Both the position numbers and the translations under genes were made by a program. Shown here one piece after another: positions 22,720 to 34,633 of a stretch of 64,000 nucleotides of DNA. This stretch comes from Uranotaenia lowii. Taxonomy: Eukaryota; Arthropoda; Insecta; Diptera; Culicidae. Every line of letters begins with the position of its first letter. The stretch's first letter is position 1. The stretch spans positions 324,665,406 through 324,729,405 of the forward strand of contig NC_073692.1 in NCBI RefSeq assembly GCF_029784155.1, in the 5' to 3' direction. The notes beneath the pieces are model-generated. The model worked only from the letters and a program-made list of their open reading frames with translations. It did not search any database and was not told the DNA's origin.

Positions 22720-23991
22720 GACCTTTTTAAAAACACTATCATGCGGAACAGAAACTTATTGTTAACGAGAAAACTGATACAACATTCAAAACACTTATTA
22801 AAGCCCGTTAACATACCTCATGAGTAATTCAGGTCTCATTGATTGTAGCATTATTGCTCTAATAATCGGGTTATAGTTGTACAATTCATGTCCCGATATT
22901 AAGTATCGATTGCCGTTCCTCAAACCGTACAATATATTCTGAGTTACCACAGGCCCTTAAATCTGCACACCGTTCGATATTCTTGGGTCCTGAATCCCGC
23001 CAGAACATTGCTACTATACGACGAGGACGACGTTCCGTTCATAAATAAATAATCGCATCAATAAGACCGACCTCCCACCCACAACTCTCCTTCCATCATT
23101 TGCTACTAACCGATTTGGGTGCGGCATTCAGGAAATGAGGCAAAAGTGTGCGAAGCCAGGAAATCAGATTGGAAAATATGAGCCGAGACAGCCCTGCCTA
23201 AGTTCTTTGGCTGGTAAGTTTCAGGACCAAGTCGTTCACCAGGTGGAAAAATGTTGGCGGAGCGCTGGTAGATCGATTCTTTTCCGGTCGACTACCGGTC
23301 TTCGAGGTGCACGAGCTAGGAACGATTCCTGTGTTGTGATATCACGGAAATTCATTCAATTAACCGAAATGAGCCCTTCTGGGTAGACTTATTTTGTTAA
23401 GCAAGTCGGGAGCGGAAGGAACCGGCATCCGGTAAGAACGAGAAATCGTCAATGCGAGGTCGACAGTTTTTTTTGCTTCATTACCTCAAGGGAGCTCTGG
23501 TAGGTTGGATCCAGTTCATGATCGGTGACAATTCAATGAAGCAATTTTCAAAAATATGTTTCCTTCATTCCGGAAAATGCTGGCAGAATAATTGCTTTAT
23601 CGATAAAACATTTGGATCACCTGATTGGTTGACGGGGTTTTTCCGTTTTATACCTAAAAAGAGAACAGAAAAAATGGTTATGATGAGTTTTTTAGTACAA
23701 AGTAAATCGTGGGATTTAATCAGTATAATAACACTAATGAGTTCAATCTAAATTTCTGATTGTTTCTCCTGATGAATTCATTCAATCCGGTATCATTGAT
23801 AAATCAATTCAATTATAATGAGCTTACGTTTGAATTATGAATAGTTAAAAAAAATGAGTAAGTAGGCTAACGCTTTAATGGCAAATCCATACCTTAGGAG
23901 TACAGTGCTATAGCTCAACCAATTTCCAATGATTCTCGAAAATATAGATTTACAATACATTTGAACGGTTTTTCCTTAGAAAGCAAGGATG
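22720..23991. other. Low-copy non-coding DNA
   Basis: The interval is moderately GC-rich at about 22960-23520. The 83- and 99-codon plus-strand frames (23135-23386, 23452-23751) have no recognisable domain. No gene is called. Confidence 0.45.
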
Positions 23992-24006
23992 TACATTAGA
24001 CTAGTT

Positions 24007-24204
24007 GGGCTTGTGATATAGCTCAGTTGGCAAGTCTGTTGTCTCCTGAACCGATGTCCGCGAGTTCGAGCCCAAGAGTAAACATCGAACACAGTTGTAC
24101 CGGATAGTTTCTCAATAACGATCCGCCAACTGTAACGTTGATAAAGTCGCGAATGCCATAAAGATGGTAAAACGACTATAATCGAAACAAAAAAAAAAAA
24201 AAAA
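24007..24204 (+). mobile_element. tRNA-derived SINE, copy 1
   Basis: It has a pol III A box (TATAGCTCAGTTGG) and B box (GAGTTCGAGCCC), a shared ~100-bp body ending ACGACTATAATCGAAAC, and an A tail of about 16. A perfect 11-bp duplication, TTAGACTAGTT, lies at 23996-24006 and 24205-24215. It is inserted 12 bp inside the left end of the foldback element. It is mobilised by a LINE and makes no protein. Confidence 0.9.
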
Positions 24205-24435
24205 TTAGACTAGTTCACTTTTCGACTTTTTTCGCTGATCACAACGCCACTTACAGGGTTTGATCCTCATTCATTTTCAAGAACTCTGGCCGAATTTGAG
24301 CTCATTTGAGTAAGTTTCCAGCGTGCGCTAGAAGTTTTATTGAAAAAGTCCATTTTTCTGGAAAATTTTCGTAGATGTGTTCTAGCAAGCTGTTGTTAAT
24401 ATAAAATGATAATTTTATAGTGCTCGGTGATTGGT

Positions 24436-25348
24436 TGTAGCATTTTGATTTGGGCACCACTGACCCAGAGTTCGGAAACACATTTGATGATTCTTCAACG
24501 AACTAGCAGAGAAACCCGAGAGACGGGAAAAACTTCGATCGTCGACCGGTGAAATACCCAAGGAAATAAATGATAAAAGGGCAGCCGATCATGCGCGCGA
24601 TCATCATTTAGTTTCTGGGCCTTCTCCCGAGTGGTCGACAGTGCGACCGAGTGTTTTTTTGTGCTGGTGACCAGTGACCATTGCTGCAGTTGGTGCCGTC
24701 TGTTCCTGAGATTTGTCTGCGGGACGATCATCCAGCCAAGCCATCTGGTGCAGCACGATGCACGGGAGAAGAGCGTGGGAGCGATCAGGGTGTCGAGGCC
24801 CGTTCCACCCGCTGTTTGACCGCCTGGCGCGGAAACGGCAATTTTCATTGCCATCATTTGGATTCCGAAAGAGGTCCAAATGAATGCGATCGCTCTCGCC
24901 AGCCGGAGCTCAACAACAGAAAAGGCCGCGTAAGTTTTAAGACTATTTGGATGCTTGGTGCGTTTCTAAATAAGCCGTGGTCTTCAACAGAACACCAGCG
25001 GCCTTTTTTTACAATTGCTCTGTTTCCGAGAATGCTTGCCGAATCCGGATCAGCCAACGGAAGCCGCTATTGCTGGTTCTGAAGCCGATTCGTGAGCGCT
25101 CACGTGAAGATTTTTTTTTAACTTTGGCCAAGTTTAACAATTGTAATTTTGTGAATTAAAATGATCATACTTAAACCGATAAGTGTCCTTAAATCAAGCT
25201 GCGGACCACGACTTCCCGCTAGCCGCCGGGCAACAAAACGGAAATGTTGGCAAATTTTTATAACAAAATTTGGCGCTTAAGCCTTCATTTTTCTTGGACC
25301 TTTCGGTCAATAAGTTTGAAATATGCTTTTGCAACATAAAACGTTACA
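24436..25348. mobile_element. Probable solo LTR, 913 bp
   Basis: The insertion interrupts the left arm of the foldback element exactly: the flanks TTGG and GGTATGAC rejoin as they appear uninterrupted in the right arm (GTCATACCAATC). It starts TGTAGCATTTTG, ends AACGTTACA, and is flanked by a 4-bp duplication TGGT (24432-24435, 25349-25352). TG...CA ends with a 4-bp duplication fit a Gypsy-type LTR left by recombination. The open frames within are short and overlap on both strands. A DNA transposon with short imperfect ends (TGTAgCaTTTT / TGTAaCgTTTT) is the alternative. Confidence 0.65.
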
Positions 25349-26314
25349 TGGTATGACAAGCATTCGTATGGACCTGTTTTAGATAATTGACTAAATCAAA
25401 CCGAAAAAAATTAAAAATTCATAAACTACCAACTTTTACAGAAAATTTACTTACAAGTTAAGAGCTTAAAATCAGTAGTAAATAGAAAAAAAAATATTTT
25501 CGATACAAAATTTTCATAGATAGCCTTATTTATAACCTTTAATTTGATGTATAACACTTAATTGTCGCAACAGTACAAGCAAAGATATTCGAACATTCAC
25601 ATCACATTCTTTGAATCATAATGTTGTCTCCATTCAAGTTTTAGCATCATGCAACCTGCAAAACGTGGCATCAAGAGGACTTGCTTACAACTTGATCAAA
25701 GCGCGCGCTTTTTTTGACTACTGGCCCCGTCATGGGGTACTTGATTGAATAAAATATCCTTTCTTGTGCACAAGTTGGTGTGGAGCAAACTTGAATGAAA
25801 AATATTTTATCAAATCAAATTGGTTGCATAGATATTTGAATAACTTTGCTAGCACTCTTGCGATCATTTAGTGTTATACATCAAATTAAAGGTTATAAAT
25901 AAGGCTAACTTTTTATGAAAAGTTTATATCTAAAATATTTTTTTTCTTTTTACTACTGATTTTAAGCTCTCAACTTGTAAGTAAATTTTCAGTAAAAGTT
26001 GGTAGTTTATGAATTTTTAAATTTTTTCGTTTTGATTTAGTCAATTATCTAAAACAGGTGCATACGAATGCTTGTCATACCAATCACCGAGCACTATAAA
26101 ATTATCATTTTATATTAACAACAGCTTGCTAGAACACATCTACGGAAATTTTCCTGAAAAATGGACTTTTTTCAATAAAACTCCTAGCGCACGCTGGAAA
26201 CTTACTCAAATGAGTTCAAATTTGGCCAGAGTACTTGAAAATGAATGAGGATCAAACCCTGTAAGTGGCGTTGTGATCAGCGAAAAAAGCCGAAAAGTGA
26301 ACTAGTCTAATGTA

Positions 26315-27290
26315 CATTTTCTTTTGCAAATCCATAGGAACTGGTGATTCAAAAGCTCTGGTGATTTTTAAAAAATATTGTAAATGAGAGAAAATTTTAT
26401 TAAAATTAACATCAAAATGAATAACTTTCCCGATTGAGCAATATTTTTAAACATTTAGTGGCTTGCGTCTAGTAATCTCACAGCATTGCATTAATTTTAG
26501 ATAAAATCCTCTGTTTGCGACGTTAGTACTCTTTTCTCCTCGTATCGTGTTACGGTTTTCGACAAAGATTTGGCCAAATAAATTATCGGTAGGCAAATAG
26601 TTTTAAATAAGATTCGTTCATTACATTTTTTTTTGTAAATAAGGCGTCAAATCATAGCTCAGGTATCTTAATCTCATTTGAAACATTACTTTAATTATAG
26701 ATACTGCTTTAAGTTCTATGAAAGGAAATCGAAACTTGAAAATCAGAAAAATCTTAAAAACGTGAAATAAAGAGTGTCCCAGATCGAATTGCATCATTTT
26801 GCAGAAGCTGTAGAAATTTAAAATTCAAAATTTGCACAAAGATAGCTGAAAGTATAATGTGTTTAAACTGTCGTGATTTAACGATTCTTACGAATCTCAA
26901 TTCAGAGATTCACTAAGACACGACTGTCGCTCTCAAGAATAGATAAATGGCTGACTTTGTTTTGTTTGATCTGTCTAGTGTTGTCAAAATAACAAACGTT
27001 AAAAAAGACTTTTTTTTCATTTACCTCTAGTGTTGCTGAATACAACAATTTTTTATAATATTTCAATTTTATTAAATTTAATTTATTTTCTGCAAATCCT
27101 TAATATCATCTTTACTTTACTTCTCACCACTATTCCTGAGAAAAAAAAGAGAAAAACTGTATTCTCAATAAAAATTTTATATTACGACTTTTATATTTTT
27201 TCTTGAACAAAAAAAATTTTTTTTTCAATATCCTGCTATCTACATTCTTTTCATAGTACAGGCTTTTCAAATTAATAAAATTTTATCGAC
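26315..27290. other. AT-rich non-coding DNA
   Basis: No gene or clear element is seen. A TCTAGTGTTG motif occurs twice near 26975 and 27027 in similar surroundings. Confidence 0.45.
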
Positions 27291-27294
27291 ATAC

Positions 27295-28235
27295 AATCCG
27301 CAGCAGCAGCCATAAAATTCTGTACTTCCTAAGTCAATCCGTTTTTTTTTTTTCACCAGAAGGCTAAAACAAAACAAACAATCAGCAGAAGCTGGTTTGA
27401 AATCTGCGTTTTCTAGATAAATCAGCTCTTTCCACCGGAAGGAAAAATCGACTGTCTTAAAGATCTGTGCTTCCTAAGCCAATTCTGTTTTTTTTTCACT
27501 GGAAAACTGAATCAAAACAAACAATCAGCCGAATTTGGTTGAAAATCTGCGCTTTCTAGGCCAAATCAAAACAAACAAACAACCGCAGCAGGCTTAAAAA
27601 TCTGCGCTTACTAAGCCTATCTGTCTTTTTTTTTTATCTCGTAAGGCCAAATCAAAACCAACAAACAGCGGCAGCAGCCTTAAAAATCCTAAGCGAAATC
27701 GCCTTTTTCACAAAAAGGCTAAATCAGTACAAACAATCAGCAGCCTGAAAAATCTGCGCTTACAAAGCCAATCCTCTTTTTCCACCGGAAGGCTAAATCA
27801 AAACAAAAAATCGGCGCTTTCAAGGGCAATCCGCCTTTTCCATCGTAAGGCCAAACCAACAGTTTTCAAAATCTTCGCTTCCTAAGCCAATTCTGTCTTT
27901 TTCTACCAGAAGACCAAATAAAAAAAAAACAGCAGCAAAAGCAAAACAGCAAAACAAACAAATAAACAGCAAAACAGCAAAACAAACAAATAAACAGCAG
28001 CAGCAGCCCTGTGAATTTGCGTTTACTAAGCCAATCCGTCTTTTTCCACCACAAGGCGAATTCAAAAAAAAAAAAAAAATAAACATCAGAACTGGTTTAA
28101 AATCTGCGCTTCTTAAGCCAATCCTTTTTTCGCCGGAAGACCAAATCAAAACAAACAATCAGCAGCAGCCTTTACAGTTTGCGCTTTTCCTGTCTCTTCG
28201 TCTTATTTACCGGAGGAACAAATAATCAAAGCAGC
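27295..28235. repeat. Degenerate tandem array, about 70-110 bp period
   Basis: Recurring blocks in fixed order are AAATCAAAACAAACAATCAGCAG, then CTTAAAAATCTGCGCTT, then CTAAGCCAATCCGTC, then TTTTTCCACCGGAAGGC. TAAGCCAAT recurs near 27476, 27880, 28027 and 28114, with variants between. Around 27930-28010 the unit expands into CAGCA and CAAACAAATAAA runs. The 112-codon minus-strand frame across this array is a repeat artefact. Confidence 0.85.
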
Positions 28236-28351
28236 AGCAAACTGAAAAAAAAAATAGAAATTAAGATGAAGCAAGCTCAAAAAAATTAAGCTCCAGCATT
28301 AATCTAGCAAAATACACTGAACTAACTACTAGTTTATCTATATGTTTATAA

Positions 28352-29628
28352 AAGGGGAAGTGTTATGCGCATAGTCTCGAGACGAGATGGCTGATAAATC
28401 AACGTATCTTATCAGAGCAGATTGGTGGGCAAAATACACTTTGATCAAATTTCATGAACAAATAAAACTAAAATCTTAAGTCCAAAAAATTTAAAAAGTG
28501 GAACATTGTTTTGCAAGATTTAGATGTAATAAATTGAACTTTTAAAATCATGCATACAGATTCTCTTTACCAAAATATTTGTTATTTTTCAATCCTACTC
28601 AGTTGAAAACCAGAAACTTAACAAATTGAAGCTTTTTTCAAAGTTATATTTGATAATATTTTAAAATAAGAGACGGGTTCTGAGTGCCCATATCAGGCTT
28701 TCCCTCAAATATGAAAAAAGATAAGGTAACCATTAGACTGCCCCAAATTTTGTATGAGAAATTTCAAGCTTGTGAAATGTTATGCGCTGCAGGCTTAAAT
28801 TGATCCTAGTACAAGGTCTCATGCCTAATTTGGCCCAGATCGGATCACGGGAAGGGGTCGCTCAACGAGCCTAAAGTTTGTATGGAATTTAGAAACATTT
28901 TGTTCGGGAGAAACATGAAAATCCAATTTTTCATGAACTACTTTGATCCCCTTCGGCCGATTTCTTTCAAAAACGGATTTTCCTTATGTTTAAACTATGA
29001 TAAATATTTCATCCGAAGACTGCATTTCGATTTCACTTATGATATCAAAAGTTATAAAACTTAAAAAAATGGGTAACTTTTTTCAGGGTGATATTTACCA
29101 CTGTTAATTCTGCGTCAAAGTGTTCGAAGCAGTGTCTCTCATGAATAGTGATGAAAAAAAAAAGATAATTTAAAAAGATAACTATTTTTTGAAACTTAGT
29201 AACTATTGTGTCATAACTTGAATCGAAATGCTGTCTTCGGATGAAATATTTTTCATTATTAAAGCTTTAAGAAAACCCGGTTTTGAGAGCAATCGGCTGA
29301 CGGGGACTAAAGTTGTTGATGAAAAGATGGTTTTTCGTGTTTCTCCCCAAACAAAATGTCTCAAAATCCCATACAAACTTCAGGTCCGTTGAGCGACCCC
29401 TTCTCGTGATCCGATCTGGCTCAAATTTGGCATGGGATCTGGTACTAGGCCTATGATCAATTTTAACCTGCAGCGTATAACTTTTTCAAAAGTCGGGTCG
29501 TTTGGGGCACTCTAATATTTATGCAAACAACGATGTCAATTGGAGTAAGAATTTTATCTCAACACACAGCTGAGATATTAAAAGTGGTCTACGTTTCCCC
29601 ATGGCCCACGTTAATCCACTCTTCCCTA
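28352..29628. mobile_element. TA-GGGGAAG-type MITE interrupted by a palindromic element
   Basis: The left end AGGGGAAGTGTTATGCGCAT and right end ...CCACTCTTCCCT form an imperfect inverted terminus. The left body resembles 11263-11640, and the same end type occurs at 38772. The 777-bp palindrome 28736-29512 sits inside, so the host element would be about 500 bp. Boundaries are approximate. Confidence 0.5.
28736..29512. mobile_element. 777-bp full-length palindrome (foldback MITE), TA-flanked
   Basis: The ends read TA-GACTGCCCCAAA and TTTGGGGCACTC-TA. Arms of about 330 bp pair through to the middle: GATCGGATCACG pairs with CGTGATCCGATC, CATCCGAAGACTGCATTTCG with CGAAATGCTGTCTTCGGATG, and TGATCCCC / CGGCCGATT with AATCGGCTGACGGGG. 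No protein is encoded. The TA duplication suggests Tc1/mariner-type mobilisation. Confidence 0.85.
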
Positions 29629-31066
29629 AATAGTTTTTCGTGTTAAATAGAAACTTTTGATAATCCATCCTAAAATCTTTTCAATGATGATTAGGATTTG
29701 TATAATGAATCCTTTAGTAACAAAATAGGAAACCTCCGGTCATCAATTGTTGAAATATTAAATTTTGTATCAAAATCTTGTAAACTTAGCTCAAGATTGC
29801 CAAAGGTTCTTCTGCACGTAACTGAGCGGTGCAAATCTGGGCTATTTTATCTTAAACTTGACAAAATTCGGACATTCTATTTCCAAATTATTACACAAAA
29901 TTTGGGCACTATTCGGGAAAATTTGTCAAAAATCCAAGAGCTATTCAACAAAAACAAGTGAAGTCATTTGGATCTTTATTTTTTCATAGAGAAACAAAAC
30001 CACGATATTGAACCATATTTCTGGCTCTGAAAAAATCATTAATTTTTATTTTAATAAATCGAGCTTGTAATTTTTTATTTTCGGGCGTCAAAATTTCAAA
30101 TTATAATGATGCAATTCGAATTTTTTGATTGATTTTCCAAAATCATGTTAATTAATTCGGACAAAAACAAGATATTTTCCAATTAAACTTGCGCAACTTG
30201 ACTGGGTCGAACCTTTCACAATTTTTGTTATTAAATATCTGGGCAAGGCCGAATAAAACCGTGTAATCTTGCCAGCTGAATTTTGCTGATTGGATTCGAA
30301 CATACAATATTTTTTAAAGAAAATAAAAAGATTGAAAATTTGCAGTTCAAATCGTATTTATGCAAACTCGATCCTTGTTCAAGATTTTAGTTTGAAATTT
30401 GGATCTTGAAATAATTGAAATATTAATAATGTTGAAAAATAAGCCAAAACATATGGGATTCCCAGCAATTTCTTGAAGAGATGTTACATGTTCCTTTATC
30501 ATCAATTACTTTTCATTAAGAATCAACTCCTGTGGATTGTTTTTTTTTAAATAAGAAGATGAATGATGAAAAGACAAAACTTGCAAAATTAACTCAAATT
30601 CTACCTAATTTTTGTCATTTTCAGCTTGGTGGTGCAAAGTCGGTTCTTTGGTCAAAGCCTGCGATCTCTTGCAGTTTAAATTCCTTTCCGAAATAGTTAG
30701 TCATCTTGATAGTTTCATTTTGATTGTGGAACTCATTTACGAACTGAATCTGAATCTCAATTTTTAACCTAAATTCAAAATTTAAATTTTCAAACTGTTT
30801 CTGAATTTCAATACGTTTTCTGAAATGTACATTAAAACGTATTCTGAATTTAGGAATATGAGCCAAGAGTTGAAATAAGTTTCAAAATCTTTTGGGTTTC
30901 ATAGATTGTTCTTTATTCCAATTGTGTATTTTTAATTCATCGAATGATGAATCTTCATCTCCATTTTAAAGTTTTATTATGGTTGAGTTTTGCATTTGAT
31001 TTCAAAGATTTTTTTCATATAAGGAAAAATATAAACGAAATGTAAAAAAATGCGAATGTTTTAAAA
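29629..31066. other. AT-rich non-coding DNA
   Basis: The 87-codon plus-strand frame at 29698-29961 is rich in Lys, Leu and Ser without a domain signature. No gene or bounded element is recognised. Confidence 0.45.
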
Positions 31067-31068
31067 TA

Positions 31069-31949
31069 GGGTAGAAGCACTAGTTATTGAACAGGTACCA
31101 GATATTGAACACTAGTAAAACATTTACCGATTAAAACAATAATATACAGTAGAAAAATTAATCAAAATTCGATGTGCCAATGTTGCAGCATTTTCTACCT
31201 ATGTTCAAATTTTTATCAAGAATCTCGGACTCTTAAAGCCACAATCCCCGAAACTTGAATATGTGATCAAATTTTGGCTTGGCTTTCGACTGGATGAAGA
31301 AAACAGCCCATTTTTGATTGGGGGAAAAATTGGATAAAAGAGAAATAAACGTCTAAGATAATGATATAAGTGTTTTTAACTAAGTCTTTTTGAATGATTT
31401 CTGGAAGAGTGGCAGCCTTTATTATCCGTATTTTCTTAAAATTTAACAAATTAAAGTGTTCAATCACTGGATCACAGAAAACGCCAATGTTTCAATTATT
31501 GAACGTTCAATCTTGCAGTACTCGTTTCGTAAAGAAATGCATGTACCAGTTATTGAACAAACATCGGTTGGTGTTTGGAAATGTAAACAAACTATTTCTT
31601 GGTTGCTAGCTCAACCAAAATCGCCCCTGCAAGGCATACTATCAAGCGAAATACCCCTGAATATATGCAATGATATTCAATGTTTACGTGTTCAATAATA
31701 AGAACATTGCCTGTTCAATATTTGAATCATTGTGTTTAACCATTGGGACAAAAGTAATTTTGAATAAAAAGGCTTAAATCATGATTTCAAAACATATTTC
31801 CACGAAAAAAATATATCGATTCGAAGCAGAGAAATAAGCTTAAGCTACGCTATCAAAATTTTATCAGAAACACCTTTCGTTATTATTTATTGGCCACAAA
31901 TGTGTTGAATCCCATAGATGGTGTTCAATATATAGTGTTCTTCTATCTC
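31069..31949. mobile_element. Putative TIR element rich in ATTGAAC motifs
   Basis: The left end GGGTAGAAGCACTAGTTATT and right end ATATAGTGTTCTTCTATCTC are imperfect inverted repeats over about 28 bp. TA precedes the left end and TG follows the right (possibly a decayed TA). At least eight ATTGAAC or GTTCAAT motifs occur within, including at both ends. Frames of 71-81 codons inside have no known domain. Confidence 0.5.
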
Positions 31950-34100
31950 ATGAATCAAATTTTGAAGGAAATGTAAAATCACATTTAAACGACGATTTCA
32001 AACACAGCTTTTTATTTCAATTTTAAATGTAGATTTAAACCGAAAATCAAAAATTTGGAATATGAAAACACATATACAATTTCGATTTTAATTTAAAGGA
32101 ACCAGAATCTCTGAAGTGAATTAAATCTTACTTGAAATTTTGTATTCATCAAGTCAATTACTATCAATAAGTAAAAAAAATGAAAAACTGTATATAGCTG
32201 AATTCTGAACCTGGGATTAGTTTTCGAGATTTTGTCATCAGTTCTGTGACAAGATTGTTTGCATTGAATTATTTTACTCCATCATCGAAATTTGATAAAA
32301 AATAAACAAATTTAAGTGCAGAGAAGAATACCTTGCTTGCATTTGATGGAACTTCTTACGGCCATGGCTCTTATCATAATCTTATAGAGAAAATAGGAGA
32401 GCTCAATACTGATTTGATGAAAAATACCATATGAACAAACGAGAAATGTTAGAGTTTTAGGCAGAAATATCAATTTTATTGGGAAAATTATATGAACAAA
32501 AGGGAACTGTACTAGCTTACTATATCTTTATATTTATATCAGCTTTCTTCATAATTGTCATAATTTTGGTTGATCTAAACGACAAGGACAATTATTTACG
32601 CTTCCAATCTTGTAAACCGTCGATTCGAAACAACTTAATTGATTGCATTAGAACTTCAATTCAATCGGATAAAATGAAATCTCATAAATAAATGGGTTCC
32701 TACCAGAGGAAGAAAAAAAATAACACCAACTCTCTGAAGCACGCGAAAAGCCATTTCAGTTTAATTCCTCTTAAAACCGCAAATCAAACGCACTATGAGC
32801 TTTGCGGTGCTTCCAAGCATGATCCCATCATCGATCGTTGGCAGAAAGCATTGAAAAGTTACCCCAGTCGATTTTAACTTCCTTTCCGCTTCCATCAACT
32901 GACTGAGAGCAGCAGCAGTGCTCCCGTATCGCGCAGATATTAATCCTTTGTTGGTTATAAATTTCAAATAACACAGCTTTCAAAACCAAACGACGGCAAT
33001 CGATACACCGCGCGCCCTGCTGCTGTTGCTGCCATGTTCCATATTCTACAGTCATCCCCCCTTACTACCTCGGTACAAGCATTGGCTCAGCAGCACCGAT
33101 TTCGGGATTCATCCCCCCTTTCCGTGTTCATGGTGGGGAAGCGAAGGTGAGGGGGGATGAATTGAAGGTATCGGGTTATCCTCTCGGTGCCACAGCTGGC
33201 AGTGGGGAACATTCGCAAACTGTCAATCATGATAACGTTATCCCCACTCCGAACTGTCTCCTAGAAATCCAACCCCGTCTGCCGGCGGGCGGCCGGAATT
33301 CAGGTGTAAACATATATTTTCGTGTAGCTATTCTATAAGCTGTACTTGCTGGCTGGATGACTGGCTGACTGGTAGGTTATTCGGTTACAAGTGGAGAGTC
33401 TACTTTGGATGGCTGGAAAGATAAAATTCAGGGGCCCCCGGGTTCCGTTCCAAGGATCTCTCGAAGAGGAGTATGGGAAGGAGGAAACAGTGGAAAGGGG
33501 CAGACGTTCTATGGAACGTGACAGATCGGAAGTTGAAAACCAGTCACGTCCTGTAAATACGAGGCTCGCGAATGCGAGTTTTTGACATCAACCAACGTTG
33601 ATGAAGCTGATGCTTTTGCTTCTGCTGTTACTGCTGTTGTTGTTGTTATTATTGCTGATGCTGCCATGACATGTCAACACTTGTTTTGATTTCGGGGCGG
33701 GAAGGTGAATGCAAAATATTCAAATATGAACAACAGAATTATACGGCATCGGGAAAACTTTGTACCAAACATACAATCCTGTTAGCTTCCCCAACCCTAC
33801 TTTTGCTCGGATTTCAGCAGGTTTTTGCTTCTATGTTTGGACTTAAAGCGTACGTTCGTAAAAAAAATGTTTGCAAAACAAATGATCGATTGCTTAAAGC
33901 AGTTGCTTATCTGACAGCGAGTGACTGATTTGAATTTAATTTGTTTAAAAAATCTTCATCCGGAAATGGGAAATAGAAAATAAACTGTTTTAGAAAAAAG
34001 AACAGACAACTGAATCTGTGTAGGAGTTCAATTAAGAACATTTTTGAAGTGATGAGTTTTAAATTATTAGGCTGTTGGAAATTCTTTTTTATTTTTCTTT
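31950..34100. other. Non-coding DNA, GC-richer at 32690-33700
   Basis: 32690-33700 looks low-copy, with GCTGCTGTTGCTGCC-type and TGTTGTTGTTATT trinucleotide runs near 33014 and 33625-33660. Short frames (60-85 codons) on both strands overlap and lack domains. No gene is called. Confidence 0.45.
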
Positions 34101-34139
34101 ATAGGAGTTTAACCCGTTAAGGTCATTCTTCCTCGCCGT
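34101..34139. repeat. Dispersed repeat fragment (copy A)
   Basis: TATAGGAGTTTAACCCGTTA and the following TTCCTCG block recur with few changes at 49320-49357. This is an interspersed repeat of unknown type. Confidence 0.6.
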
Positions 34140-34299
34140 TGGAAATTCAGTTCTAGTATCTTTCACAAGGTTTTTTTTTCATTTTGGCAAATTAAATTAT
34201 CAACAACTAAACAAACGCGAAAGACGCGTTTACGTTTTAATCATGTTTAAGTCCATTGCTAAAAACACTTAATTTTGGCAAAACATGAATAAAACTCGA

Positions 34300-34437
34300 G
34301 TTCGCTTAAACTGGTTAAATTGTTATTCAAAGTTTAATCGAGAAATAAAGACCTTATCATTTTAGCTGAAACACTTGTGATAAGTTGCAAAAAAAATCTG
34401 TCGATAAAAAAGAAAAAGTCCATACACCGATCCCAAG
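34300..34437 (+). pseudogene. I-like non-LTR retrotransposon relic, left part
   Basis: The stretch up to 34437 ends in sequence that rejoins 37216 once the MITE is removed; across the junction the plus strand reads VHTPIPSHNSIAKN, an RNase H motif. Upstream identity fades into AT-rich DNA, so the left boundary is a guess. Confidence 0.4.
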
Positions 34438-34633
34438 CAAGATTGTCAAAAAAAATTCTGTGTTTTAGATAAAATAAAAAAAAATCAGGATTTTTGTAAT
34501 TTACCCGAAAATTCTGCGATAGTTTCTGTGATGCTATTTCTTGCAATTTCATTGAATATTCATGATGAATTAGGTTTGTTTTACATTTAAGTTTAGTTAA
34601 ATCAGTTCAAATTACCAATTAGAATTTTATACT

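Larger units (their letters stand above)
23994..26312. mobile_element. Large foldback/TIR element carrying a SINE and a solo LTR
   Basis: The ends read TA-CATTAGACTAGTTCAC and GTGAACTAGTCTAATG-TA. After removal of the SINE (24007-24204) and the LTR (24436-25348), the arms pair almost continuously: AGTGCTCGGTGATTGG near 24420 matches CCAATCACCGAGCACT near 26082, and the block around 25372-25560 mirrors 25866-26070. The centre is at about 25620-25830. It has TA flanks and no coding capacity, consistent with a Tc1/mariner-type or unclassified foldback element about 1.2 kb long before it was interrupted. Confidence 0.82.

Noticed and set aside
24015..24085. tRNA-like sequence with A and B boxes (also near 37010 and 50840)
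   Set aside because: Each is followed by a shared body, an A tail and target duplications, so they are SINE copies, not host tRNA genes.
27820..28158. 112-codon minus-strand frame rich in Leu, Phe and Cys
   Set aside because: It is encoded by the CAG/CAAA-rich part of the degenerate tandem array.
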